Shown here piece by piece: positions 48,283-60,345 of a stretch of 64,000 nt of DNA. Origin of the DNA: Hydractinia symbiolongicarpus. Lineage: Eukaryota > Cnidaria > Hydrozoa > Anthoathecata > Hydractiniidae. Where the stretch lies: positions 11,284,001 through 11,348,000 of the forward strand of contig NC_079882.1 in the NCBI RefSeq assembly GCF_029227915.1, given 5' to 3'. A program made the translations under genes and the position numbers. The notes beneath the pieces were generated by a model. It saw only the letters and a program-made list of their open reading frames with translations, had not been told where the DNA came from and made no database searches. Position 1 is the first letter of the stretch, and the number at the start of each line of letters is the position of its first letter.

Positions 48283-48343
<61 letters not shown>

Positions 48344-49131
48344 AAAAATAGATAATTACAAATGCTGGATTGGTTGCTGGAAGATAAAGTTAAAAATATA
48401 CACCATTGCCATAGGCACAAAAAAAACACACATATTAATACAGTGGACTCTCGCTATCTCGACTTCTCTCCATCTCAAACAAAAGTCTTGATGGCGTGGA
48501 CACTTGTGTACTCTCTTTAGCTTGAACTTCTCTATCTCAAATTTTTCTCTATCTCAACGAAAGGTCCGGTCCATTCTCACTTTTTTCTCTCTATTTTAAA
48601 CTTCTTTGTGTCCCTTGCAAGTTCGAGACAGAGAGTCAACTGTAAACCTTTTTTCATAGAAAAACAAGATTTCATTGTTTCGCTTTGTTAAAGCTGATTG
48701 GCTCAAAACTCATAAGGGGTTTTACCAGAAACTTAGAAAATTTCTAAAAGAGTTCAAAAATCAATAAAAGTAAAAAGTGATAAGTTTTGAATCAAAATTC
48801 ACCCAGTTGTCAAAAAGTACAAATTTTAACTCTAGCTACATCGTTATTGGAATAGACTTCTATCCTGCTAGACCCTTTTTATTGTAAAGTCAAACGTTTT
48901 AACATTGAACAAAAATATCCATACTCCATCAGAGTTCCTAGCAACTCCAACACCACTGCTTTGATCAGCAGAAATCCCAGCAAAAGTTGAGTATTTCTGA
49001 TGCTGAATGAAATAAAGAAAATCTCGATTAAGCAAATTTACGTTCGTCAACATTTTGATTTTTAGTATGGATGTGTTACCTACCCCAGCAGATGGCATCC
49101 CGTTGGTTCGATATCCACTTGAGTGGGACAT
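41364..49131 (-). CDS. Ser/Thr protein kinase with five LxDIRxLW repeats and a proline-rich tract (intact copy)
   Basis: Eleven exons join in phase to 575 residues: 49084-49131, 48153-48281, 47619-47711, 47405-47542, 46802-46998, 46348-46502, 46000-46136, 44255-44656, 43880-44140, 42185-42307 and 41364-41408. The kinase domain (about 37-290) has the glycine loop LGGGSFGRV (40-48), Lys63 in VVVK, likely Glu75, HLDIKPDN (151-158, Leu in place of the HRD Arg), DFG (171-173), GTPGYMPPE (PPE in place of APE) and DIWALGV. It should be catalytically competent. Residues 334-416 hold five repeats (LLDGIRDLW, LGDIKHLW, LVDVRNLW, LADIRHLW, LADIRQLW) with Trp every 18-20 residues. Then come PPPSPPPP/LQSPP repeats, a segment with SPWWKILI, and a Leu-rich end (IELLMEISMAG). 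I recognise no named family; a CAMK-like kinase is possible. It is convergent with ESCO. Confidence 0.85.
42021..42093 (-). repeat. tRNA-like SINE head, block 2 proximal copy
   Basis: Counterpart of 25822-25892; it lies in the intron between kinase exons 10 and 11. Confidence 0.6.
44255..44656 (-). other. Exon 8 of the intact kinase, five-fold DIR-W peptide repeat
   Basis: This 134-codon exon carries all five repeats. The consensus is Leu-x-Asp-Ile/Val-Arg/Lys-x-Leu-Trp, followed by a 10-12 residue linker. The block 1 exon (28171-28572) is the same length with only a few residue changes. Motif residues are unchanged, and changes fall in the flanks (Leu/Arg before PGLLDG, Lys/Glu and Glu/Lys near the end). 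Confidence 0.85.
48285..48348. repeat. (AAAT)n microsatellite in kinase intron 1
   Basis: An uninterrupted run of AAAT units directly upstream (minus strand) of the exon 2 acceptor. The block 1 counterpart (about 32490-32515) is much shorter, so it expanded after the duplication. Confidence 0.9.
48441..48642. mobile_element. pogo/Tigger-like MITE, block 2 copy
   Basis: Ends CAGTGGACTCTCGCTATCTC and, reverse-complemented, CAGTTGACTCTCTGTCTCG, flanked by TA. Same insertion as 32640-32841. Confidence 0.75.
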
Positions 49132-51177
49132 CCTGTGTAGCACTTAAAGTGCTGTATATACAGATATTCAACCTAAAACCAAGATTTGAAAAAGTATTTT
49201 AGTTCTAATGTGCAATTGTTTAAGTCACTGTGTACCTAGGGCCTTGCTTGAACGACCTAGTTTTCGAAATGCTGCTTAACAGCAAAAAAAGAATTATTAA
49301 ATTTTAACCAGTAGAAATTGTCAAAATAAGAACGACAGAAAACAATTCATCGTTGCTTGAAGATTATAATTTTTAGCCTAGTTAGATGAAGACAAGCATT
49401 TGGCGATACCAAAATCGCTATTAGCGATGTGTACCCTTTAGTGTTCTTTTCAGGAAATTCGATTCTCTCAATACTTCTTTGTAGAACAGACCAAGTTGGA
49501 TACCTGCGTGATTTTACAATTCTTAACTCCAAGCTATAGCTGGCAAGCTAAACATTTTGGAGGCTTTTAGCTAACTAGATTCCCTGGTTTTCTTAAAAAA
49601 GTATGTCTCGCCAGCTAGCTATAGCTAGTTTGAAAAAAAGAGAATGTTTGTTAAATACTCTTTTCTTCATTTTTATGATCTCATGACAATCTAGTTCAAC
49701 TACACAACATACCTGATAGTGAGAGCGGGGAATTGTTCCATGCCTTGTTATTAAACAGTTACCAACAAAGCACAACAGAAAAATTGCTGTTACCACGGAA
49801 AAAAAAATCTCTTTTCCTTCGGTAGCTATACATGTTGTGACTTTTGCGCGGTTTAAAAACATTCGATCTTGACGTTCGAACTAATAATGTTTTCCAAAAA
49901 TGGAGTTGGCGCTCTTTGTTGAAAAAAGGTCCACATTAAGACCAAAACAAAACGAATGAATTATGGAAAAAGTAGCCATACCTTTTATAGATTGAATTTC
50001 TCTTTTTCACAAACGTTTTTTCGCTTTATAAATATATCTTCTATCTTTCCTCTCTCTTTCTCCTTTTTTACTTCAAAAACATGTCAACTCGAGGTCATGA
50101 ATTTGTAGAAGTACGCTAAGGAATCTGATTTGAGTTAACATATTTGACGTCAAATATCTTAACTTTGCACATGCGCAACAAATAAAAAATTTAATGCGCA
50201 TGCGTAGTTTGTTGCTATTAGAAACATTCACTAGATTGCTTTAAATTAACATATTATTTGACGTCAAATACGCTAATTTTGCACATGGGCAACAGATAAA
50301 AGGTATAATGCGCATGCGTAGTGTTGTTGCTATTAGAAACTTTAATTTGTTGGCTTATGTTTCCAAATACTGTCCCCGTTATGTAAAATTCACAACCGTC
50401 AATCTTCAAATGTAAAACTTGAAAGGATCCTAAAAAGAAGTACAACCATGTTGAATAAAAACAAGCTCACCAACGAAAAGTATAGGATGCTTTTAGGAAT
50501 TTTAAAAAACGTTGACGTAAAACTTTACTTCGTCTGAAGAAGAAGAAATTGAATATTCCACAAAATACACTAAAGTGAAATATGTCCTAAGCTAGCGGCG
50601 CAAACGACACTTAACGAGTATCATTGAACATGAGCAACTATCTTATGACGGGCGTGAAACCAACGCTGCAGCCCGAAATTTTGCTTTGACGTATTGAAAC
50701 CGGATATAAACAAGCGGTGGTTTTATATTGGCTTGCAAAGACTGGTTTTAGTTTCACCGTTGTTGCCATAAGGGAAACAAATTTTGCAATAAAAACCTTC
50801 AGAGACAAACTTTCTTCAAAATGGGCTTCCGCCATAATGTATAGAAATAGCCATGATTTCTCTCCAGAATTGTAGTCTTCCGATCCGTGGTTTAGCTTAC
50901 TGTTAATGCTCGATTAAGCGCTTGGGCGCTTATTTAACATTTTGACTTTCGGAGTGGGCGCTTATTCGAGAGAGTGATAAATCAAGTGGGGCGCTTATCG
51001 AAAGAATCTCGTTTTTCTGTGTTTAAGCTTTCTTTTTGGAAAATTATAATAGCGCTAGCTACCTTAGTGACTCTGACGACGCATCAGCTATATAAACAAA
51101 GATGAACAACCTGAAAAAGGAGGCGACAAACTTGCGCATAAAAGGAAGAATAAAGATAAAAAAAAGTCAAGTTTAAA

Positions 51178-51335
51178 CACCCTTCAACACAGAGTATGGG
51201 TCCCTATTGCACATTCTGCGTAGAGGCAGCACAAAAAGAGAAGTGTACATGAAGCAACTAGCTGCAGAAGCCCATGATGGAGATCTACTGATCGACGCAG
51301 CTACTGGTGAAGTTGTTGACTGTGCCTCGAGGTAA
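51178..51335 (+). other. Open segment of coding appearance, function unknown
   Basis: Between two stops the plus strand reads an unbroken 50-residue stretch including STKREVYMKQLAAEAHDG and DLLIDAATGEVVDCAS. No acceptor or start is evident and I do not recognise it. It may be another relic of the neighbouring Polinton. Confidence 0.25.
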
Positions 51336-51429
51336 AAATTTTGTTCACGATACGCTTCACCCTCATTTGAGCACAATATTGCGCTGTTTATACTGAATGA
51401 TGAAACTGAATTCGTAGACACTTACAGCA

Positions 51430-52440
51430 CTATGACTTCACTCAGTCTATTCCACACTTGCCGGGCATGCTCGTAGTCATTCTCCGTTATTCCGTCCACG
51501 TTGAACTGTGAAGCGCCTCTTTTGCAGGTAGCTCGGTCTCTTCGATGCGTTCCCAGTCATCCATACTCGTAGGGGTATACATCCTGGCATCGCATTAATT
51601 TGAAAGTATCTTCCTTATTGGAGAACGATCGGAGATTTCCGCATTTTTCGACACTCATTTTGCTTGATAGCCTTTCTAGGCTTGTACCATAAATATGCAG
51701 TTTCGATGAACCTTTAACTCTTTTTTCTTGTAGACCTGCTCCCCACCTGACTTGGTTACACCTGCTAGCGGTAGGTACTTTGATGTTGACTTTGCAGCGG
51801 ATGCACCTGTCTTCTTTCCCTGCGATGCAGCCAATGTCTTGTGTGTTGTACTTTTCTCCAAGCTTTGTAATAAAAAGATACGCGTTGTACCCATGTCTCT
51901 CAGTTTTAGCGATCTTCGAGCTCTCGTAGTTTAGATCTCCTTTTCCGATCTTCTCATGGTGCAGGGATGCTATGACGCTCCACTTGAAGTACTCTTCATC
52001 CTTGTTCTCAGGGTTGGTGACAGCCTTCTTTGCACTGATCCAAATCCATGCGTATAATCCGATCTATCAATGTAGACCAACTCACTATGTCGCTCTGCAT
52101 GCTATCTACATGCCATTCTCGTCCCCAGTGCTCCTTGAGATTAAAACCTCAAAGAGCTCTGGGGTCCAGAATGTCTACATGCTTCTTAATCTGCGCAATC
52201 ATAGTATGTAGCAAATCATCGGCACGTGCTTATGCTCGTGGGGGGTGCGAGGTCAACATCTGTCTAAAGGTTTTCATACGGACGTTGTATATCGCTATGT
52301 AGGTCCTCATCTGCCTGTCGTATACGGCCGTCACTTTGCAGTTGAAGCCTTTGACGCGCTTCTTGATAAGTTTCCATACAGCGTTGTACAGCCAGCCAAA
52401 CGAGTCGAGCTTGACTAACAATTTTTTGCAAACATCAAAT
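51430..52440 (-). mobile_element. Decayed Polinton/Maverick type-B DNA polymerase remnant
   Basis: Read on the minus strand, short blocks in different frames match the order seen in protein-primed polymerases of Polinton/Maverick-type elements. They are EYFKWSVIASLHHEK (about 51965-52010), NAYLFITKLGEKYNTQD then IGCIAG (about 51825-51885), YPYEY (about 51566-51580), ETELPAKEA (about 51520-51545) and GITENDYEHARQVW (about 51450-51490). Further upstream (about 52230-52440) lies one 63-residue open frame. Frameshifts and stops separate the blocks, and the catalytic palm motifs were not found, so it is a dead fragment. Integrase, ATPase and capsid genes were not seen. Confidence 0.7.
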
Positions 52441-53265
52441 CTTAATTAAAAGATACTTCAAACACGCATTTACCCCTCTGTAGGAAAATTTTTTATTTTT
52501 TATTACGCAGCTCATAAGGGTAAATTTTCAAATATTGTAGAAAAATCGTTGTAACTTTAGTCGACTAACCGGCGCCACAGGGGACCCAAGGATATGCGCA
52601 GATAATCGACAATTCGTAACTAGTGACATTGAAACCAACGCAGCAATTTTTGCCTACGCGAGTAACAGGTTTTCGAAAAAGCAATAACACGGTAGATCAA
52701 CTCAAAGCTGATGTCTGTCGCTACCAAAACACCAAGGCCGGTATCCGACCTATGATTACCGCATTCTTCAGGGAGGTCGATTAACATTTAGAATTGTAAA
52801 ATCACGTTGGAAAACTAATCATATATTCATTTTGTCAAAAAGAATTCTTTTTATGGAATACGGAAGATCTTTATAGCAGTTTAATGAATTAAGATTCGCG
52901 AATTCGAGAAAAACTTCATCTTCTTGTCCCGCAATTTACTTTAAGACCAACGTTAAATTTGCAAGGGTTATCTTTTTATTTTGTAATATGACTTCGTCAA
53001 AGGAAAGGACCAAGGTTAAGTTTTATTTTTCTAAGCGCAAAATAGATTTATGGGAAATTTTCCAAATTTGCAAGGGTAAGAGTGTTTTACAGAAGCAAAA
53101 ATTTGCAAATTATACCGCGTCCACCTTTAAAAACATAATCTACTTAATACATTCGATAACTTTGACGCAAAAAGAAAACAAAGTCCACTACGAACGGAAG
53201 GTGTCAACGTCAATATTTTCAGACAATATTCGATAATTGCATTTATAAACAGTAAAACTCTAACA
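52441..53265. other. Spacer, no recognisable gene
   Basis: Only short unsupported frames, one of about 80 codons at 52988-53236 without family resemblance or splice context. It includes the 3' flank of COX5B. Confidence 0.4.
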
Positions 53266-56200
53266 TCAATCGGCAAGTGCGTTGCTTTTGCCAGGTACAA
53301 GTTGGAAGAAGTTCCCGCATTTACAACGTACTGCTGGACCTTTCTTTAACCACATCCAAGATATAGTCGTTGAATCCTCTTCACCTGTAAACAAACATGC
53401 GTGGTACATATAGATATTCCCAGCAGATAAAACACACAATGGTTTGTCAACAGATAATTTTGTCATTTCAAAATAGGACAGAATTTTTTTTTACAGTCAA
53501 GCAATCAAATTTTAGCATATAAATTATGTATTAAAAACTATCATACAATTTTTGAGTAATTTTGTGAAGACCTCGCTGTGATTTGAATTAGTGAATTCTA
53601 TTTTATCAGAATTAAATAGGTGTTGTTTTGTACCACAGATAATATGCATAAAATTAAGATTCGTCGAAAACACAATAGAAATATTTTGTGTTAATTTATG
53701 TTGAAATACGTGCAGAACATCACGTGTTAAAGATTAAGTTTATATTGTTAAAGAGGAGAGTTGAAATGACTTTACAAAATTTAAAAAGTTAAAAAAACTG
53801 ATCCACACTTTCTTGTGAGTAAAAAAATTTTTAAAATTTATACAGATTTTTTGGAAGCCTGTGGTCTATCATTTATTTTTTCTACCTACAGAAAGAGTGT
53901 GCAAGTCCAATGTTCTCTACTCAAAATTAATACATTACAACTAAGTGGTCTATTCTGGAGGTTTTTAGTTAAAAAACATTGTCTGAGAATAAGAACCAGA
54001 TACAAACAATAACATGACAGATGGGTTGGTATTTACTTAGATTCGTTGGATGTGTGTGAATCTCAAATTACCTATTCGGAAATACCTTTATAAGATTTCG
54101 GACTTTCAGGGTATGTCAAACTTTTTTTAATTCTTGTCTTATATTCTAAAGGTTATATTCTATAGGTTTCATTTAAATTCCAGGGTTTTTAGGATAAAAC
54201 TGTTTATTTGTTTTATTACGTTCTACAGAATTATCAGACTTACTAGCAAAGTTTAAATCCTTTATGGCTGATCTCGTTACAAAAAAGGACTGTTTATGAC
54301 AAGACTAAAACATTGTAAAGTAAAAAACACCACTTCTTGACAAAGAAATGCATTAAAAAACATAAAAATTGCTTGCACAACAAAACTTACACACGCAGCC
54401 AATTATTCTTTCTTCGTACATAGAAGGTACCAATGTTGGTGCATCTAACGTTCCAGGGACACCTTTTTTAACGTTTAAGTTGAAAGGATCCTGAAAGGAA
54501 AATATGGCCTTGTATACATGTACAAATACTAATACCACAAATACCACACTTATCATGCCTTGAAAAATGAGGACGATTTTAAAAATACTTTTTAAAAGAT
54601 GACTTCCGTCAATCAGTTTCATTTCTACTAAAATTTCCCTTTTGAATCCACACAGAAACTAAAGTAAATCTTTGGGCTTAAATGAAAATAGGCTAGTTGT
54701 GCCAGGGATTTTATTGTCGCTGCAGTCTTTTTTATTCAATGAAGTACAGACACATTGGCACAGAGAAGGCTATATAAGTTTAAGATTCTGACGTCCTAAA
54801 GGGTGGCAACAAACAGCCTTTTCTACCATTTAGAAAAATGAAGGGTATACTATGTTCTTCATCCTGTTAGATAATTAAAAATTCCTTTCGTTTTATAAAC
54901 CTTTTTTTAAGGATGTAAAAACCACAAGCAAAAAACAGACTGGGAGACTTCTGTATAATCAATGAGTCAGTCATACAGACAGAGACATTCTTTTGCTTAC
55001 CGGATTTCCAGCAAGAATTGCTTCTAATTCTTTTCGTTCTACACCTGTTGCTTGCTCAAGATCAGTTGGAATTGTAGCTATTCAAAACAAAAAAAACAAG
55101 TAAACGTATATTACTACAGTAAAAAAATAAATGTTTAAAGTTTTATTCTTCCTTTTATTGTTGGCATATACATTGGACAATTTATAACCAACTTATATTT
55201 CAAGCATATTGAATTCTTAGTTCATAGCCACCACACGCATTACATAAAGATTAAACAAACTTGTCAACATGTCAACATATAAATGTCAATATTAACCCCA
55301 CTGCTAACTTTATTGAGTTAGTTGCAAATTTTGAAATCGAAGATCGTGTGTGATAGTAGGTTCACTTACATTTCACTATTAAGAATGAGCTAATCTCTTA
55401 AAAAAATTTAAAATACCTGTTAACCAAGGGTTGCCTACTTATAAAATTAAATCATATATAATTATAACAAATAGCTTGTCAATCCCAAGTTATTGGGTTA
55501 TTAGAAAAAAGAGGCTGGGACAAGCAAGAGTGTTATTTTGGCAAAAAAATTATGTTAATCAATTCACCTTTATAATCTATGCATTATTAAGTTTAAATTC
55601 ACATCCCTAACAGGTCTAAAATTACCGATGACAGAAAATGTCTATTACTTATGACATCATAATTTATGCAACATAATTAAATTTGAAATTCTTAAAGTGA
55701 ATATCTTGAGAATGAAGAGCTTTTTAAGCTCTATAATGAGTGCAACATCATTTAATACCTGAGCTTCCCTTTAAAAATTATTCTATCATCCTACTTATTC
55801 TTGCTAACTTAATTTTAAAAAGCGCATTTATTTATAATAATATGAAGCTTCTGTAGTCTGTCTGTCTGTGACTTTTGCAAAGACAATGTTTTTTTGTCTC
55901 ATTTTTACTGACAAGCTATTTGTCAATGTTAATGCATTAGTTTGATGTCAAAAATCAACTTATTAATAGAGAAGCCACTGCATTGCACTATTATGTTTAA
56001 GGCCTAATAGCTTGAAAACAAGTGAAAATAATCGATTTTATCTCCTGCGTGGATAACTAGGGACCACTAAAATCAATTTTTTAAAGCTAGGTAAACCCAT
56101 CCGCTTCTGAAAAAATGTCATCAGAAAACATTTAACCTAGATATCTTTTCAACTGTCATTTAACAGGGCGCGACCCTGTACATTTTTTAATAAGCATTTT

Positions 56201-58969
56201 AGGTTCTAGGAAGTATCAATATCTTCTCAAACAAACCATGGAAATCTAAAAATTAGGCGACAGCAATTTTAATTTAATACCTTTGATGTAATACAACAGC
56301 AACAAAAATTACTGTCGCTAGAATAAAGTAGGACATCAATTTTCAGGAGACTATACATAATCCTTCTAAACTTAAGTCTCATGATAAAAATACATCTTGA
56401 ACATTTAATAAAAGTATCAACAGGTGAGGTCATTTTACTTTTGTTATGAATTATTACTGAATAATAATGTATCTTTTAATCTTTCATTTAATTTGCTGTT
56501 TAACTATCATTTGATGGAAGTTGATTGGTTGATCAAAAAAGAATACTTTAAAATACTTAAAAAAAATTGAAGTATTTTTCCAATATTAATTTTGGAAAAT
56601 TTTGTAAATATTCTGATACAATTTTAGAGAAGCTGAGTGTTATAAAAAATGTTTTAACCGCAATTTTGTGTCGCGATAATGACTTGTCAGATACAAACAA
56701 TGTTGTGTGTTCAATACACTAACTTGGCTTTTTGCAAAAGTGAAATAATTTTCAACAAAAACTTAATAGCATATTTGATACCCTATTTAACACGAGTACT
56801 GTTAATCGATGGAACTGCTGAAAATGCATCATCAATAGGTGATTATTCATAGATGAAGATTTAAGAATTTGGGATAGCATTTGTAAAAGAGGATTACAGA
56901 TTTCGGTGTCTTGGGACACTTCCTCAAGAACTTAGACAAATAGCTGAGGAATTTTAAAGAATGGTACAAAAATATTTTTGTTTATTGTATTTAGGTCATG
57001 AAATTTTATATACATTTCAAAATTATTTCACATAATATAGAATTTGTCTTAATAAATTTGAATGAGTTGTCATCGATCAAATGGTCAAATGTAGAAAATC
57101 AATTTTTATAAAAACGTCAATAATCGACTCGATTGATTTGACCCCTTTTACGAGGGTGCCGATAAGCCGCATACGCAGGGAATTCCACGAAGAAAACAAC
57201 ACGCGTGCTACACATCGCACGCGTAAATCTATTTTAAAAAATTTGCGCGTGCGTTTTTTCGATTTTTTTCCTGGTTTATTTCACTCTTATCAGTCCCTTG
57301 AGTGTTAAGTGGTGTAAAAGTGCTAAATATATTAACAAAACACCTTAGTTCGTTGTAGGAGGTAATTTATAATAGGTAAATAACATATAATTAAATTTAA
57401 ACAGTGGACGAAGAGACGCTGACACGTGCCACACGTTGCACTTACTGCAATGGTCTGCCATTTTGTTTGTAGTGCTATTTATCCCCAACCTTGTTCCCAG
57501 GGTTATATTTTCTCCGTGGGTTATCTATTATCTATAAAAATGGTAAAAATGGGAGTCATTTTTTATTTATTGAGGTTTCAAGTTTTGTTTGTTAGATTTT
57601 GGGAGACGGCTTGTTTGGAATAGTTTAAAGTTGTTTTTAAATTTAAAGTTGTTCTTTAGATTTTTAAAAGTAAAACAAGTATGTTATGTTCTTTTATACA
57701 GTTAGGAATTTTAAATTAAAATGTTCAACATACATTTAATTTCACACAGGCAGAAAAAAACACATTTAATTTAAACACGGGAAAAAAACACGGCGTTTAA
57801 TTAACGTTTTCAAAAAAATTTAATTTAACCACAAGTGGTTATTAACTGTTTTTAATGATACAGTTGAAGCTGTCGATGTAAAACGATTGATTTTTGGAAT
57901 ACAGTTTTTAACAGTTAGCCTTAAACGGCGACATTAACTACGCTGTAGAAAATCAACTTTTATAATTCCTTCGTTAATTTTTTTTATTTTACAAGAGTAA
58001 AGAGTGTAATTAACGCGTGCGATGAATCGCACGCCTGAATAGCTGTTGCACGTGTGTGGGCGTGTGCGCGTGCGATCGCACGCGTCTCATGGAATTCCCT
58101 GCATACGTCGTAAAAAATGCGGGCGTTTTCGGGCGAGTTCGGCGTTTTGAAAAAAATATAAGGATTCGCCCGAAAAAACCCGCATATGCCCGAAAAAGAA
58201 AAAAAAAAGACACTAATGTGATTCAAAAAAACTATAAAAATTAAAATAAACTTACTATGTGGTAGTGAAGTTCTGTTTTTGATGGTTTTTGATAAAGTTT
58301 ACTTTATAAATAACTTATATATAAACTATATTAACTCCTTTCTCTTTAAGCGCCTTCTTCCCAAATATCGTCCGCATGGTTTGTTACAAGGAATTGCATT
58401 TCGAGAATGTTCCGGGCGATTTCGGGGGGCAAACGCCAATTTTATTCAAAAGGTTTACCAGAACCAACGAAAGTCATTTTTTCACATATAAAGAAGATGT
58501 CACACAGAGCTGTCATAAATTTAGAAAACAACGGCCTGCAACAACAAAAGCTGAATACCGTCGTTAATTTAGAGGGGTGTAGCCATGTAAAAAAATCAAT
58601 GTATCTATTATGCTCTATCAATGTATCTATTATGCTGTTTGTTGAGTCAGTACCCTCACCCTAATTTGCAGAGTGGAAAATGAAAGTAAAGCTTACTAAG
58701 AAAAAAGAGCAGAATAATTTTGTCATCAAACCTGTTTCTCAGCAATCCTTTTTTACAAAACATTTAGCTACATGTTTTAGATGCATAGCTATCTAAGTAG
58801 CATCTAGCTAACTAGCTTTAGCTATCTGCTGGCATGGATTAGCTAGCTAGGTTTGGATAAACTTACCGTTATCTGCTTGCTTGACGATTCTAGAAGTAGA
58901 TAGACCTGCAGCTCGTGTAAACATAACAGATCTCCTTGCAACAGAAGAAGCGAAGAGCCTAAGTGCCAT
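53266..58969 (-). CDS. COX5B: Cytochrome c oxidase subunit 5B (zinc-binding subunit)
   Basis: Four exons join in phase to 132 residues: 58867-58969, 55001-55077, 54391-54490 and 53266-53384. COX5B is a nuclear-encoded, zinc-binding subunit on the matrix side of respiratory complex IV. The start MALRLFASSVARRS is a typical Arg-rich, acid-free mitochondrial presequence. The family core follows: IPTDLEQATGVERKELE, DPFNL, GTLDAPTLVPS, RIIGCVCEED and SWMWLKKGPAVRCKCGNFF. Human COX5B is 129 residues, so the gene is complete. The zinc-ligand pair near the end is Cys-Lys-Cys, one residue shorter than the CPRC of mammals; I believe other invertebrates are similar. The 3.8 kb first intron contains the 926 bp CAGGGAATTCC element. 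Exon boundaries were fixed by donor/acceptor and phase agreement (N/A codon G+CT, C codon T+GT). Confidence 0.93.
55078..57175. other. COX5B intron 1, unique part
   Basis: AT-rich intronic DNA with no exon, TIR element or tandem repeat that I could recognise. Confidence 0.4.
57176..58101. mobile_element. 926 bp TIR element, CAGGGAATTCCA family, copy 2, in COX5B intron 1
   Basis: Starts CAGGGAATTCCACGA and ends TCATGGAATTCCCTG. It is flanked by GCATACG on the left and CATACG on the right, a 6-7 bp duplication (one G may be lost or shared with the end). It is highly similar to 5733-6673 throughout, including the subterminal CGCACGCG clusters, so both copies are young relative to other repeats here. 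Confidence 0.85.
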
Positions 58970-59535
58970 TTTGACTGCAAATATGTGGTCTACACAATGC
59001 AATGGGCATATAAAAGGAGAAGTCCTTGCTATTCGCTTAACTCAACTGATCGCTTGCTTCATGGAAACCCTCCGTCGGCACACATATAACATGGGCCCCA
59101 CACAACATTTGTCCGAAATGCATCATGATGGCAAGCTGGTGAGATCGCTGGCTGCACCTACATCACTCAGAATACGAATACGGAAAATGTTAATAAAATT
59201 TACGCATGCTCAAATATGCCTTTCGCTTAGGGAATATCCTTTTAAGCATTCTTGGTAAAGTAAAATTGAATAAACCAAAATTAAATTGGTGCAAATTTAA
59301 GCAATTTTTAGAAAAGAGATATAGTCAAATTTTAGTGATTCAAAATTTGAGATAGAATTATTTTTACCCTTTTTTGATATCTCGGGGTGTACCAGTTATG
59401 TCGTCTATGCTTCGCATTATCGTGCCTTTGTCAGGTTTTATCGTGTGTTATCGATTCGATTGCTTTTCTAAAATTTTTGGCGGGCAATAATCTGAACCTA
59501 GAACATAATCAAGTCAAAAATTATTTATTGTGAAC
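58970..59535. promoter_or_regulatory. Head-to-head spacer between COX5B and the next gene
   Basis: COX5B starts leftward at 58969 and an ATG exon starts rightward at 59536, so this 566 bp interval may be a bidirectional promoter. It includes GGGCATATAAAAGG near 59007, a TATA-like word. No exon was recognised. Confidence 0.4.
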
Positions 59536-59568
59536 ATGGCTGAGATTCTTCAGACAAAAGACGAACAG
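59536..59568 (+). CDS. Putative first coding exon of an unrecognised gene
   Basis: TGAACATGGC gives a start, followed by MAEILQTKDEQ and a CAG/GTTATT donor. Evidence is weak: 11 codons, a non-optimal donor, and a divergent position 566 bp from COX5B. Phase 0 fits the acidic exon at 63716-63863, and the two could belong together. Confidence 0.35.
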
Positions 59569-59787
59569 GTTATTATACTTTTAAAAAAAACAACATACTT
59601 TTAGTTATTAACAACTTATTTAAAACAAGAGCTTAGCTAGCTGGTGAATAAACGAGTTGTTCACAATGTTTAAGAGCTAGTTGCAAAAGTTTTGTGCATG
59701 TGTGTACATTCTGATAGATAGATAGATGTGCATATTTTACATGGCTAGCCTTACAAATATCGAGGGATATACCCTGTCTATTATTTC

Positions 59788-60064
59788 CAGGAGGGGCCAT
59801 GGCGTAGATGGAGAGTCCTAGAGTATTTAATGCTCATTTTGAGCTACGCAGACCCAATTAGAGCCCGCGCTCTACTAGACAACTCCCGGCAACATCCAAC
59901 GGCCCACACAATGTACCATCTTCCCAATTTCCCTCACATGGCTTGGGTTAACCCGGGGCTATGGTAACATTCACTCGCCCATGTTGAATCGCCGTTAAGA
60001 GGAATCGAACCCTGGTCTCCCGCACAGAGTACGAGAGCTATAACCACTAATCTACGGCGCCACA
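59788..60064 (-). mobile_element. tRNA-derived SINE
   Basis: On the minus strand it starts with a tRNA-like head at about 60064-59990: CGCCGTAGATTAGTGGTTAT (A box) and GGGTTCGATTCC (B box), with CGCCGT and ACGGCG able to pair as an acceptor stem. A body of about 200 bp follows, with GGGTTAACCCAAGCCATG and GTCTAGTAGAGCGCGGGC. It is GC-richer than its surroundings. No A-rich tail or clear target duplication was identified. Confidence 0.7.
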
Positions 60065-60105
60065 TATATTCTTGTAGGTAAATCAATATAGAAAGTGTTT
60101 CGGAG

Positions 60106-60345
60106 AGGTTGCCAAGGCAAAGGCATTAAGCAGGGCAAGGAAAGGGCACAGCAATAGCAGGCAAGGGCACAGCAATGGCAGGCAAGGAAACAGGAAGAGG
60201 AATCAGCAAGGCAGGGGTAGGCAAGAAGGCATGGGAGGCGCAGGCAAGGGCATAGTAGGCAGGCACTAGAAAAGGCATAGGCAGGGTAGGCAAAGGCACG
60301 GTAAGTGCTGGCAAGGCAAGGGAAGGCAGGGTAGGGGCAGGCACC
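60106..60345. repeat. GGCAAGG-type purine-rich low-complexity tract
   Basis: Irregular repeats of GGCAAGGGCACAGCAATGGC and GGCAGG-like units. The opposite strand is open only because the repeat lacks stops (Pro/Ala/Leu-rich), so no protein is called. Confidence 0.85.

Larger units (their letters stand above)
36197..51163. repeat. Segmental duplication, block 2 (right copy)
   Basis: Begins inside ESCO exon 6 sequence (TTTATATCTTTGTCG) directly after GAATAAAGATAAAAATTG. The copy's far end, after AAAGATAAA near 51163, leads into unique DNA. The junction at 36196/36197 therefore records a tandem duplication joining the region upstream of the kinase to ESCO exon 6. Confidence 0.93.

Noticed and set aside
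58881-59258. 125-codon plus-strand frame over the COX5B start
   Set aside because: It overlaps COX5B exon 1 on the other strand and resembles no family; COX5B accounts for the open frame there.
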